Origin: Nisaea sp.
GTDB lineage: Bacteria > Pseudomonadota > Alphaproteobacteria > Thalassobaculales > Thalassobaculaceae
NCBI RefSeq assembly: GCF_034670185.1
Contig: NZ_JAXMNY010000001.1
Coordinates: 1,922,001-1,986,000, forward strand
Length of the DNA stretch: 64,000 bases
Direction: 5' to 3'
The notes below the pieces were generated by a model. That model had not been told where the DNA came from. It was given only the letters and a program-made list of their open reading frames with translations, and did no database searches. Position 1 is the first letter of the stretch; each line of letters starts with the position of its first letter. Positions 18,674 through 27,113 of the stretch are shown in pieces. Both the position numbers and the translations under genes were made by a program.

Positions 18674-19636
18674 TCAGCTGACAGATTCCCGGTGCACCAC
18701 ACCCGTAAGGCAGCCCATGGCGCCAGCGGCTTTCACCAGCTCCGAGCAATCCACGGTCACGCATTCGACCCCGGCATCCTCATAGACTTTCTGAACGGAA
18801 TCATATCCGGCACACATCAGGACCTTGCGCGGCGCCAGGGTGACGATGTTCATCGCCCGGTTCAGTTCAAGGTCCGGTCCTTCCGGCAACCAGATGATCT
18901 CGTAACCGCGCTCCTCCAGCGCCCGCACCGTGGCGTGCGGCGTGCGGCGCCACCAGCAGACGGCGAGATCCTTATCGATAATCCGGAGCAGTCCCATGAA
19001 GTGCATGCACCCGAAAGGCATGTCGACGGGGATTACCTCCGCGCCCATACCGGTCAGCACGTCATCAATCTGTGCCACAGCCTCGGCATTGGTCCGTTGC
19101 CCCATGCCGACCATGACCGTTTCCGGGTCAAGCCACATCGCATCCGCGCCCTCGAACAGGGCATTGCCGCGCAGGGTGCTCTGGATCGGCACGCCGATAT
19201 CAGCCAGCCTGCGCGCGATCAGCCGCTCTTCGCCAGCCCGGACAGTCGAGGCAGGGCGGGCCAGGATGGCACCTTCCGGCGTCATCACGAACAGATCGGC
19301 ACAGAACATCTGGTTCGGAGAGGGCGTCGCGGGCGGGTCGACATAATGAACCTCGACGCCGTTCGCGCGGTAAGCTTCAGCAATCGCATCATGCTGGGTA
19401 CGGGCAAGAACCAGATCAACCGGCGCCAGCATCTGCACGGCATCGGGATCGTTGTGGGAGATATCCAGCTCGGCACCCGGACGGTGCATGATCACGCTCT
19501 TCAGCGGCGCCCATTCGGTATCGATACCCGACGGCGCCCAGAGATCGCCGATCTCTTCACGATGGGTGCGTTCACGCCCGGACCAGCCCGGCCCGCCATA
19601 GGCCGATGTATTGAACAGCCCCTTCCGATCGCTCAT
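18674..19636 (-). CDS. Arginine-deiminase-fold hydrolase (DDAH/amidinotransferase superfamily)
   Basis: A 320-residue guanidine-modifying enzyme. Expected active-site landmarks are present: PNQMFCADLFVMT (residues 108-119), FEGADAMWLD (161-170), GMGQRTN (177-183), His212 in FGCMHFMG and the probable nucleophile Cys309 in AMGCLTGVV. DDAH releases dimethylamine from dimethylarginine; related enzymes act on arginine or make guanidino compounds, and the substrate here is open. It is the third gene of a tight operon after HMG-CoA lyase and a CoA-transferase (gaps of 4 and 6 bases), an odd partnership. Confidence 0.78.
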   Translation of the reverse strand: MSDRKGLFNTSAYGGPGWSGRERTHREEIGDLWAPSGIDTEWAPLKSVIMHRPGAELDISHNDPDAVQMLAPVDLVLARTQHDAIAEAYRANGVEVHYVDPPATPSPNQMFCADLFVMTPEGAILARPASTVRAGEERLIARRLADIGVPIQSTLRGNALFEGADAMWLDPETVMVGMGQRTNAEAVAQIDDVLTGMGAEVIPVDMPFGCMHFMGLLRIIDKDLAVCWWRRTPHATVRALEERGYEIIWLPEGPDLELNRAMNIVTLAPRKVLMCAGYDSVQKVYEDAGVECVTVDCSELVKAAGAMGCLTGVVHRESVS

Positions 19637-19642
19637 GCCGCT

Positions 19643-20794
19643 TTATCCTGTTTTCTTGACAGATGGTGTTAGCGCCGCCAGCACCTGATCCGTATCGCCA
19701 CCAAGGGACGGGACCGGATGGCGCAACCGTGCCGGTGTGTCCGAGAGTTTAACCGGGAACCCGGTCATGCGAATGGTCGTACCGTCGGGTTGTGCCACAT
19801 CCAGAACCAGATCCTGCGCAAGCACCTGCGGGTCGCTGAACACTTCCTGCAGATCCATCACCCGGCCGCACGGACAGCCGGCCTTGTTGATCGCCTCGAT
19901 CCAGTGATCCACCGGCTGTTCCGCCATCCGCGCGTTGATATGCTCGTTCAGGGACGGCCGGTTCCGCACCCGGCGCTCGTTCGTCGCGTAATCCGATTGC
20001 TCCAGCAGATGCCCGAGCCCGATACATTCGAGGAAGCGAACCACAAAGGCATCGTTCGAAGGTGCGACGGCAACCATGCCATCGGACGCGGTGAACAGAC
20101 CGTAGGGTGCAACGATCGGATGGTCGTTACCGGTCCGCTTTGGCACCTCCCCGGTGGCGAAATATTCCGCCGAGAGATAGCCCAACATACTGATCAGGCC
20201 GCCGGTAAGGGAAGATTCCACCCGCTGCCCCTTGCCGATCCGCTTGCGGGCATGTAGCGCGGCAAGCGTACCGAACGCGGCATAAAGCCCGGCAATCAAA
20301 TCGCTCATCGGCGGTGCCGCCCGCATCGGATCGCCGCCATCCGCGCCGTTCACGCTCATGAAGCCACTCATGGCCTGGGCAATGAAATCGAAGGACGGCC
20401 GGTCGACATAGGGTCCAGTGGAGCCGTAGCCATTGACGCTGGTGACGACCAGATCGGGGTTCAGCGCATCGAGACGCGCCTGATCGAACCCCATCTTGTC
20501 CAGAACGCCCGGCCGGTAGTTTTCAACCAGCACGTCCGCATCCTCGATCAGCCGGGCGAGGGTCTGTTTCCCCTCGTCCGTATAAAGATCGAGGACTACC
20601 GATTTTTTGTTCCGGTTGAACTGGGCGAAATACCAGCTCATGCCGTCGCGGGTCACGCCCTGCTCACGCACCGGGTCACCTGCAGGCGACTCGATCTTGA
20701 TGACGTCCGCACCCATATCGGCCAGCAACTGGGTGCAGAACGGCCCGGCGAGAATCCGCGTGAGGTCGATAACCTTAATGTCAGAAAGCGGCAT
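19643..20794 (-). CDS. CaiB/BaiF family III CoA-transferase
   Basis: A 383-residue enzyme. Family hallmarks are LSDIKVIDLTRILAGPFCTQ at the N-terminus, GADVIKIESPAGDPVREQG, and the catalytic aspartate region SFDFIAQAMSGFMSVNG. Family III transferases move CoA between organic acids by a ping-pong aspartyl-CoA route. Following an HMG-CoA lyase-like gene by four bases, it may activate the acid that the lyase cleaves (inference). Confidence 0.9.
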   Translation of the reverse strand: MPLSDIKVIDLTRILAGPFCTQLLADMGADVIKIESPAGDPVREQGVTRDGMSWYFAQFNRNKKSVVLDLYTDEGKQTLARLIEDADVLVENYRPGVLDKMGFDQARLDALNPDLVVTSVNGYGSTGPYVDRPSFDFIAQAMSGFMSVNGADGGDPMRAAPPMSDLIAGLYAAFGTLAALHARKRIGKGQRVESSLTGGLISMLGYLSAEYFATGEVPKRTGNDHPIVAPYGLFTASDGMVAVAPSNDAFVVRFLECIGLGHLLEQSDYATNERRVRNRPSLNEHINARMAEQPVDHWIEAINKAGCPCGRVMDLQEVFSDPQVLAQDLVLDVAQPDGTTIRMTGFPVKLSDTPARLRHPVPSLGGDTDQVLAALTPSVKKTG

Positions 20795-20798
20795 GAGA

Positions 20799-21737
20799 TC
20801 AGCCCACAGCCGTCTGAACGTCCCCCATGGAATGCAAGTCGAGCCGCGGCCCGGCTTTCATCACCTGCCCCGGCAGCGGATGCCCGAGGGCTTCTTCTAC
20901 AACGCTGGCAATCTTCATCAATTTGCCAAGATCGATACCCGTCTCGATGCCCATTTCATGCATCAGGTAAACAAGATCCTCGGTACAGATGTTTCCGGTC
21001 GCCTTAGGGGCGAACGGGCAACCGCCAGCGCCGCCGAACGAGCTGTCGAAATGCGTGACACCTTCATCGAGGCCGGCCACCACATTCACGAGGCCGATAC
21101 CGCGCGTGTTGTGAAAATGCAGATGGATCGGCAGGCTCGGCACATGCTCTTTCAGGTAGCGCACATTCCGGGTCACCAGCGGCGGCGTCGCCATGCCCGT
21201 GGTATCCCCGAGCGCAACGCCCTGGAAGCCGAAATCGACAAAATGCTTGGCGATATAGCCGAGCCGCTCGGCTGGAACGTTCCCCTCGAACGGGCAGCCG
21301 AAAGACGTGGCAATCGCGGCCGAAACCGGGATCTTTGCTTCCTCGGCGATCTTGGCCACCTGGGCGAAGCCGGCCAGTGACTCATCGACGGTGCGGTTGA
21401 CGTTCTTCTTGTTGTGGCTCTCGGAGGCGGAGACAAAGACGATCATCTCGTCGACACCGGCTTCGGCGGCGCGGATCGCGCCCTTCACGTTCGGCACCAG
21501 GGCTGCAAGCACTGCGCCCTTGGACCGGTCGACGCCGTTCAAAACCTCAAGAACGTCCGCCAGCTGCGGCACGGCGCGCGGCGAGACGAAGGAGGAAAAC
21601 TCCATGCGCTTGACGCCTGCATCGACCAGATCGTTGATCAGTTTGATCTTCAGTTCCGTCGGAACTAATTTCGGCTCTGCCTGAAGGCCGTCCCGCGGCC
21701 CGACCTCAGTAATTTCCACCCGTGTCGGCCTTGCCAT
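20799..21737 (-). CDS. Hydroxymethylglutaryl-CoA lyase
   Basis: A 312-residue TIM-barrel lyase of the HMGL family. Seen: VEITEVGPRDGLQAE at residues 6-20, DTTGMATPP, HFHNTRGIGLVN with the metal-binding HxH, and the active-site loop GGAGGCPFAPKATGNICTED containing the essential cysteine. It splits HMG-CoA to acetyl-CoA and acetoacetate in leucine breakdown. The ATG at 21737 is preceded by AAAGGAGC; an upstream start eight codons earlier is not needed. First gene of the operon with the CoA-transferase and the DDAH-like gene. Confidence 0.92.
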   Translation of the reverse strand: MARPTRVEITEVGPRDGLQAEPKLVPTELKIKLINDLVDAGVKRMEFSSFVSPRAVPQLADVLEVLNGVDRSKGAVLAALVPNVKGAIRAAEAGVDEMIVFVSASESHNKKNVNRTVDESLAGFAQVAKIAEEAKIPVSAAIATSFGCPFEGNVPAERLGYIAKHFVDFGFQGVALGDTTGMATPPLVTRNVRYLKEHVPSLPIHLHFHNTRGIGLVNVVAGLDEGVTHFDSSFGGAGGCPFAPKATGNICTEDLVYLMHEMGIETGIDLGKLMKIASVVEEALGHPLPGQVMKAGPRLDLHSMGDVQTAVG

Positions 21738-21928
21738 TTTTTTGCTCCTTTTGAGGGTCATTTACGACCAATTAGCATTTTGACGGCATCCTAGCGAATT
21801 CGGCGGTGCAAACCAGCTATCGTGTCGGAACCAATCCTGTTCCGGAATCCGGAGATGGAACGGGCGTTTAGGAATTGGTAACGAAATTCCCGGATAGTGA
21901 TTCTGACAATAATTCGCGAGTACCAACG

Positions 21929-22435
21929 ATGTACCGAAGCCAGAGTAAAACCCGTCGAATCAACGGGGTTGCGCCGTTTATAGCTGCATTTGTTTTCGCA
22001 GCCCTTTTCTGTTGCGCACAGGCATTTGGTGCCTCTCCAGACCTCAATCTGGACAGCAATGGCCTTGCGCTTCGCGGCTACGACCCCGTGTCCTATTTCT
22101 CCGACAACCGGGCGGAGCGGGGAAAATCCAGTATTAGCGCTGAGCACGGCGGTGCCACCTACTACTTCGCCAATGAGAATAACCGGGACAAGTTTCTCAG
22201 GGAGCCGAGGCTCTATGAGCCTCACTATGGCGGCTTTTGCGCTTATGGCGTTGCCGTTGGCCAGAAATTCGACGGAGACCCGGAAGTGTTCGTGATTGTC
22301 GAAGGCAAGCTCTACCTGCAGCTGGACAGGGCCACGCAGACTCTGTGGAAAGCCGAGCTCAACAAGAACATCGCAATCGCCGACCGTACCTGGCCCGTCA
22401 TAAAGCCGATCCCGGCCGCGGCTCTCAATGAGTAA
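21929..22435 (+). CDS. Secreted YHS domain protein
   Basis: A 168-residue protein with an N-terminal signal peptide (hydrophobic run at about residues 14-30, cleavage near AFGAS). The YHS domain is recognised by GYDPVSYF, YYFANENNRDKFLREP, YEPHYGGFCAYGVAVGQKF and GKLYLQLD. Bacterial YHS proteins of this type are periplasmic and suspected of metal or heme handling. It overlaps the following histidine kinase gene by eight bases, so the two are translationally coupled and may form a sensor pair (inference). Confidence 0.82.
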   Translation: MYRSQSKTRRINGVAPFIAAFVFAALFCCAQAFGASPDLNLDSNGLALRGYDPVSYFSDNRAERGKSSISAEHGGATYYFANENNRDKFLREPRLYEPHYGGFCAYGVAVGQKFDGDPEVFVIVEGKLYLQLDRATQTLWKAELNKNIAIADRTWPVIKPIPAAALNE

Positions 22436-23966
22436 TCCACACTCACATCCCGACTGGACCGTGCATCCCGTTCGCCTGACATCCATCAGCACGCGCTATC
22501 TGATGCGCTTTGTGCCGATCATTCTGGTGATTTTCACGATCCTTATTTCTATATACGGCACAATCGCTTACCGGGAAGCAATCAGCAGTCTCGAATCCAA
22601 GCTCGACACGCTGGTCTCCCGGCAGTCCCTGCTGATGGGCGAAGCCGTGGCGGAAAGCAGGAATGACCGCATCGGACTCCTTGTCGCACAGACCATTGCC
22701 GATCGGGATGTCGCCACGATTGCGGTACTCGACAATAACGGCGCCGCGCTCAACAAATATGGCAACGTGCCTGATGCAAACGCCCCGCTCACCCGCGCAG
22801 TTGCCATCAATTACATGGGTGACAACAGTTTCAAAAGGGTCGGCACGCTCGTCATCAGCATGAGCAAAGAGCCCGCCGTGGAGCGGCTGACATACACTCT
22901 GTTTTGCATCGCTCTGCTCGGCATTGCCTTGCTCGCTGCAGCCTCGGTCGCCGCCCACCTGGTCTTGCGAACAACGGTGAGCCAGCCGCTGGACAAGATG
23001 CTGACGGCTATCCGCATCCAGCGCGAAAGCGGTGCGCGCATCCCGATCGACTGGGACAGCGAGGACCAGATCGGCCAGGTCGTGTCCGCCTATAACGCCC
23101 TGCAGCTGCGTCAAACGAAGACGGAAAGCGATCTGACCCGTTTGCGTGTGAAAGCCGAACGTGCGCACCAGTCCAAATCCGATTTCGTCGGCCGCGTGAT
23201 CGACGAACTCCGGACACCGCTGAACTCAATCGTCGGGTTTTCCGAGATCGTCAGCAGCCAGCGGTTCGGACCAGACACAATCCACCGGTATCTCAGTTAT
23301 GCCGGCAACATCAATCAGGCGGCGCGGCACCTGCTGTACCTGATCGAGAATGTTCTGGATCTTACACGGCTTGAAGGTGGTGAAGTCGAGCCTGTCTTCG
23401 CCCCGGTGAAAGTCGAGATGCTGTTGCGGCGTGCGGAAAACACTGCCTCTTCCCTGTCGCGCAACAAGGGCGTGCGCCTGACCGTCAACCGTCCGACACC
23501 CGGCTATGCCCTGAATGTCGATGCGGAACTTATCGGCACGCTGCTCGGAAAACTACTGGAAAACGCGCTGCGTCACACGCCCGACGACGGGAAGGTAGAG
23601 CTTACCTTCGTCGTTTCCCCTGGCGGCACGGCATCCTTCACCGTGCACGATACCGGCAAGCCGATTCCCGAGGCGGAAATAGAGCGGCTGCTCATTCCCC
23701 TTGCTGTCTCCAGCGAGATTGACGAACGCCGCTTCCATGGCACAGGGCTCAGCCTGCCAATCTGCAAGATGCTGGCTGAAATGCACGGCGGCACGCTTGA
23801 AATCACCAACCCGTCGACCGGTGGCTCGGCCGTTTCGCTTCTCCTGCCGCCGTCTCGGGTAACGGAAACTCCGGAGATCGATCCCTCAACGGGTGGCGAT
23901 GTAAACCCCAGCGCCAATCATCGCGCTTCCAGCGCTTCTGTTCAGCACCTTCACGGCCCGGCCTGA
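22428..23966 (+). CDS. Histidine-kinase-like membrane protein lacking the phosphoacceptor histidine
   Basis: A 512-residue protein: helix at residues about 26-46, periplasmic domain of about 110 residues, second helix at 156-180, HAMP linker to about 235, then HisKA and HATPase domains. The H-box reads FVGRVIDELRTPLNSIVGF: Asp259 (codon 23202-23204, GAC) replaces the histidine that is normally phosphorylated. The ATPase N-box is intact (ENALRHTP, Asn379) and the later glycine loop reads FHGTGLSLPICK, but the first glycine box is DTGKP instead of DTGIG. It may bind ATP without autophosphorylating. No response regulator is adjacent. Its tail overlaps the convergent lysE-type gene by 81 bases. 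Confidence 0.85.
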   Translation: MSNPHSHPDWTVHPVRLTSISTRYLMRFVPIILVIFTILISIYGTIAYREAISSLESKLDTLVSRQSLLMGEAVAESRNDRIGLLVAQTIADRDVATIAVLDNNGAALNKYGNVPDANAPLTRAVAINYMGDNSFKRVGTLVISMSKEPAVERLTYTLFCIALLGIALLAAASVAAHLVLRTTVSQPLDKMLTAIRIQRESGARIPIDWDSEDQIGQVVSAYNALQLRQTKTESDLTRLRVKAERAHQSKSDFVGRVIDELRTPLNSIVGFSEIVSSQRFGPDTIHRYLSYAGNINQAARHLLYLIENVLDLTRLEGGEVEPVFAPVKVEMLLRRAENTASSLSRNKGVRLTVNRPTPGYALNVDAELIGTLLGKLLENALRHTPDDGKVELTFVVSPGGTASFTVHDTGKPIPEAEIERLLIPLAVSSEIDERRFHGTGLSLPICKMLAEMHGGTLEITNPSTGGSAVSLLLPPSRVTETPEIDPSTGGDVNPSANHRASSASVQHLHGPA

Positions 23967-24497
23967 CCGGAAGACCTTCCGAGCCCTGGCGGCCATCAAT
24001 CCGTAGAAATTGTTCACCACCAGAATTGCAGCGACAACGATCACGGCAAGAATGGTGATATCAGGCGCCGTCAGCGTTTCAAGATCGACGAAGGTGGGCA
24101 GCAAAGCCCCGTAGAACAGGATGACTTTCGGATTGCCGAGAGTGATCAGGACACCGGCCATGATCTCCCGGAACAGGCCTTTCGATGCCTGCGGTCGGGC
24201 GTCCAGAGGTTCCGGCTTGGCGAGCCACAGTTTGGTGCCAAGCCAGAGCAGATAAGCCGCCCCGACGAACTTCACCGCAATGAATATCTCACCAAGCAAT
24301 TCGGCAATGATCTGCAGCCCGAATATGGCCAGCATCAGGAAGATCAGATCGCCTATGCAGACGCCGATATTGTACTGAAAACCGGTCCAGAACCCGGTGG
24401 CGAGAGACTTGGCGATGGTCGTCAGCATGGACGGCCCTGGCGTCAGCATCAGGATGACCATGCCGAGCGCGAAGGCGAGCGCAGTTTCCAGCGTCAT
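23886..24497 (-). CDS. LysE/RhtB family amino-acid exporter
   Basis: A 203-residue membrane protein with six hydrophobic segments. The first helix carries FALGMVILMLTPGPSML, the LysE/RhtB signature with its TPGP motif, and NPKVILFYGALLPTF marks the middle. The family exports amino acids or homoserine lactones; the substrate is not predictable. The ATG at 24497 is the natural start. A frame upstream stays open to 24779 but has no family sequence. It converges on the kinase-like gene, overlapping its last 27 codons. Confidence 0.9.
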   Translation of the reverse strand: MTLETALAFALGMVILMLTPGPSMLTTIAKSLATGFWTGFQYNIGVCIGDLIFLMLAIFGLQIIAELLGEIFIAVKFVGAAYLLWLGTKLWLAKPEPLDARPQASKGLFREIMAGVLITLGNPKVILFYGALLPTFVDLETLTAPDITILAVIVVAAILVVNNFYGLMAARARKVFRSGRAVKVLNRSAGSAMIGAGVYIATR

Positions 24498-24603
24498 GTT
24501 GTGGTTCCTATCGGAAGAATAGAATTTGCTCGATTGCACGGTCCGCCGTCGCTGGCCGATACTTTCCCAAAAACCATAACAAATGTTGGGGAAGGAAGTA
24601 CAA

Positions 24604-25536
24604 GTGTCAAAAATCAGGATCATCACCGACGGGCTCATGTTTCCCGAAGGCCCGATCGCCATGCCCGACGGCTCCGTCATCCTTGTCGAGATCGGACGCG
24701 GCACGCTGACCCGCGTCTTTCCGGATGGGAAGAAGGAGATCGTGGCCGAACCCGGTGATGGTCCGAACGGCGCCGCCATCGGGCCGGATGGGCACTGCTA
24801 TGTCTGCAACAACGGCGGCTTCGCATTCGAGCGCGGCCCGCGTTCCGGCAACATGCGGTCGATCGGACAGTCTGCCGATTACAAAACCGGCAGGATCGAG
24901 CGGATCGACCTCAAAACCGGCAAGGTCGAACGACTTTACGACAGTTGCAACGGACGGCAATTGAAAGGCCCGAACGATATCGTTTTCGACCGCAATGGCG
25001 GATTCTGGTTCACCGATCTCGGCAAGGTTCGGGAGCGGGAGACGGACCGCGGCGCCGTCTATTACGCAAAATCCGACGGCAGCATGATCAAGGAAGTTAT
25101 CCAGCCTTTCCTGACGCCGAACGGGATCGGTCTTAGCCCCGACGAGAAGACCCTGTATGTCGCGGAGACGGAAACGGGCCGGCTCTGGTCCTACCCGATC
25201 ACCGGTGAGGGCGAAGTGTCCAAGGTCGACTTTCCGCCATCACTCAATGGCGGCTCCCTTGTCAGTGCCGAAGCCGGCTGGCGGCGCTTCGACTCACTCG
25301 CGCTTGAGGAGAACGGCAATATCTGTGTCGCCACCCTGATGACCGGCGGCATCACCGTCGCCAGCCCGAATGGAGGGATGGTCGAGTTTTTTGAAACGGG
25401 CGACCCATATACAACCAACGTCTGTTTTGGCGGACCCGATCTGAAAACCGCCTACATGACGCTCTCATGGGCCGGACAACTGGCTGCGGTGGATTGGCCG
25501 CGGGCCGGATTGCGTCTGAATTTTCTCAACAGATAG
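24604..25536 (+). CDS. SMP-30/gluconolactonase family protein
   Basis: A 310-residue six-bladed beta-propeller. Visible family blocks: LMFPEGPIAMPDGSV, DGPNGAAIGPDGHCYVCNN, KGPNDIVFDRNGGFWFTD and LTPNGIGLSPDEKTLYV, which supply the divalent metal ligands (Glu, Asn, Asp). Members hydrolyse sugar lactones. I prefer the GTG at 24604 because GGAAG lies ahead of it at good spacing; an ATG seven codons earlier (24583) lacks a ribosome site. Divergent from the LysE gene. Confidence 0.85.
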   Translation: MSKIRIITDGLMFPEGPIAMPDGSVILVEIGRGTLTRVFPDGKKEIVAEPGDGPNGAAIGPDGHCYVCNNGGFAFERGPRSGNMRSIGQSADYKTGRIERIDLKTGKVERLYDSCNGRQLKGPNDIVFDRNGGFWFTDLGKVRERETDRGAVYYAKSDGSMIKEVIQPFLTPNGIGLSPDEKTLYVAETETGRLWSYPITGEGEVSKVDFPPSLNGGSLVSAEAGWRRFDSLALEENGNICVATLMTGGITVASPNGGMVEFFETGDPYTTNVCFGGPDLKTAYMTLSWAGQLAAVDWPRAGLRLNFLNR

Positions 25537-25544
25537 TGGCGCTT

Positions 25545-25566
25545 GGCGAGCCCTGAGGGGTTCGCC
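25545..25566 (+). terminator. Hairpin after the SMP-30 gene
   Basis: GGCGAGCCC and GGGGTTCGCC pair into a nine to ten base-pair stem with a tiny loop, eight bases past the stop. No uridine run follows, so factor-independent termination is uncertain. The rest of the gap to 25706 shows nothing further. Confidence 0.35.
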
Positions 25567-25706
25567 TTGACCCCTCCGCTCATGAGGTCTAAAGACAGCC
25601 TATGGAAACGAACCTGCAGGCTCTTACGGAACGAATGACCGCGTAGCTGGCCCACCGGCCCGCGCCGTCATCCATTGTCTATTCCTTTTGAGCCTGAGTT
25701 GTTTTC

Positions 25707-27101
25707 ATGTCCGTTCCTCACTCCCGATCTGCCCCCATGACCTGGCGCCGCGAACTGGCAGCCACCTTCAGGCTTTCCTGGCCTCTGGTCCTGACCCAGC
25801 TCGCCACAATTGCCCTGACCACGGTCGACGTCATCATGATCGGCTGGCTGGGTCCGGACGAGCTGGCGGCGGCAACACTCGCCACATCGCTGATCTTCCC
25901 GCTGACCTTCTTCGGTATTGGATTGCTGGCCGCGACCGCGGCCATGTTCAGCCAAGAAATCGGCGCCATCCGGCTTCGTGGCGTGCGCCGCACCTTGCGG
26001 CAGGGTTTCTGGGTCGCAATCTCGCTTTGCCTCCCCTGCCTGGTCTTTCTCTGGAATGGCGAGGCCCTGATGTTGCTGATGGGGCAGGATCCATGGCTTG
26101 CAGCCTCTGCCGCCGGATATGTCCGCCTGGCAATGTGGGGACTGCTGCCGCTGATGTGCTTCACCGTGCTGCGCAACCTGGTCACCGCCCATTCCCGGCC
26201 ACGCTCCTCATTGATCATTCTTCTTCTCGCCATCGGCGTGAATGCGGTGGCGGACTATGCGCTGATATTCGGGAATTTCGGCGCTCCGGCTCTCGGTCTG
26301 GAGGGCGCAGCGCTGGCCACCCTGCTCGTCCAGTGTTTCATGCTACTGGCGCAAACCTTGTTCGTCGTGACCGACCGGAAGTTCCGCCGCTATAATCTGT
26401 TTGGCAGGTTCTGGCGGCCTGACTGGGTCCGTTATCTGGAAATCATGAAGATCGGCATTCCGATCGGCCTGACCGTGCTTGCGGAAGCCGGCCTGTTCGC
26501 TGCAAGCGCCTTCATGGTCGGCCTCTTCGGGCCGGACCAGCTCGCCGCTCATGCCGTGGCCATCCAGTGCACCTCGGTCGCCTTCATGATCCCGCTTGGC
26601 GTCAGCCAAGCAGCCACCATTCGCGTCGGCCTTGCAATGGGCCGGGACCGCCTTACAGATGCGCTTCTGGCTGGCCGGGTATCGACCTTCGTCGGTATCG
26701 GTATCGCAGCTCTGACCGCGCTGACCTTCTGGCTCGCAACCGAACCTTTGGTTGGGCTCTATCTCAGGCAGGAAGATCCGGAGAACGCGATCCCGATTGC
26801 CCTGGCGGTCGAGTTCATCAGAATTGCGGCGGTCTTCCAGCTCGTCGATGCCGGGCAGGCCGTGGGCGCGGGTAATCTGCGCGGCCTGAAAGACACCACG
26901 ATCCCGGCAATCCTGGCATTCCTCGGGTATTGGGTGCTCGGATTTTCGGCCGGCGCCTACCTCGCCTTCACTTACGGGCTGCAAGGCGCCGGGGTCTGGA
27001 TGGGACTGGCGGTCGGCCTGACCGCCGCCTGCTTCGCCCTGATCCTGCGGTTCGAGCTGCTGATGCGTCGGGCCATCAGGCAGCGCCCCTCCACCGCCTG
27101 A
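25707..27101 (+). CDS. MATE family efflux transporter
   Basis: A 464-residue membrane protein with twelve hydrophobic segments in two related halves, the MATE layout. The N-terminal half has LSWPLVLTQLATIALTTVDV and MIGWLGPDELAAATLA, the typical first-helix pattern; the second half repeats it with IGIPIGLTVLAEAGLFAASA. MATE pumps extrude cationic drugs or metabolites using sodium or protons. It stands alone and its stop codon lies inside a palindrome shared with the convergent phosphodiesterase gene. Confidence 0.92.
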   Translation: MSVPHSRSAPMTWRRELAATFRLSWPLVLTQLATIALTTVDVIMIGWLGPDELAAATLATSLIFPLTFFGIGLLAATAAMFSQEIGAIRLRGVRRTLRQGFWVAISLCLPCLVFLWNGEALMLLMGQDPWLAASAAGYVRLAMWGLLPLMCFTVLRNLVTAHSRPRSSLIILLLAIGVNAVADYALIFGNFGAPALGLEGAALATLLVQCFMLLAQTLFVVTDRKFRRYNLFGRFWRPDWVRYLEIMKIGIPIGLTVLAEAGLFAASAFMVGLFGPDQLAAHAVAIQCTSVAFMIPLGVSQAATIRVGLAMGRDRLTDALLAGRVSTFVGIGIAALTALTFWLATEPLVGLYLRQEDPENAIPIALAVEFIRIAAVFQLVDAGQAVGAGNLRGLKDTTIPAILAFLGYWVLGFSAGAYLAFTYGLQGAGVWMGLAVGLTAACFALILRFELLMRRAIRQRPSTA

Positions 27102-27113
27102 ATTCAGGCGGTG
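27092..27113. terminator. Perfect 22-base palindrome joining two convergent stop codons
   Basis: The 11-base arm CACCGCCTGAA is followed at once by its exact complement. It contains the TGA of the MATE gene (27099-27101) and, on the other strand, the TGA of the phosphodiesterase gene (27104-27106). As RNA it can fold into an eight-pair stem with a GAATTC loop in either direction, so it may act as a bidirectional terminator, although no T-run follows. Confidence 0.5.

Noticed and set aside
21791..22492. 233-codon frame on the minus strand
   Set aside because: Lies antisense to the YHS gene, whose family blocks are clear on the plus strand; no ribosome site or family resemblance.
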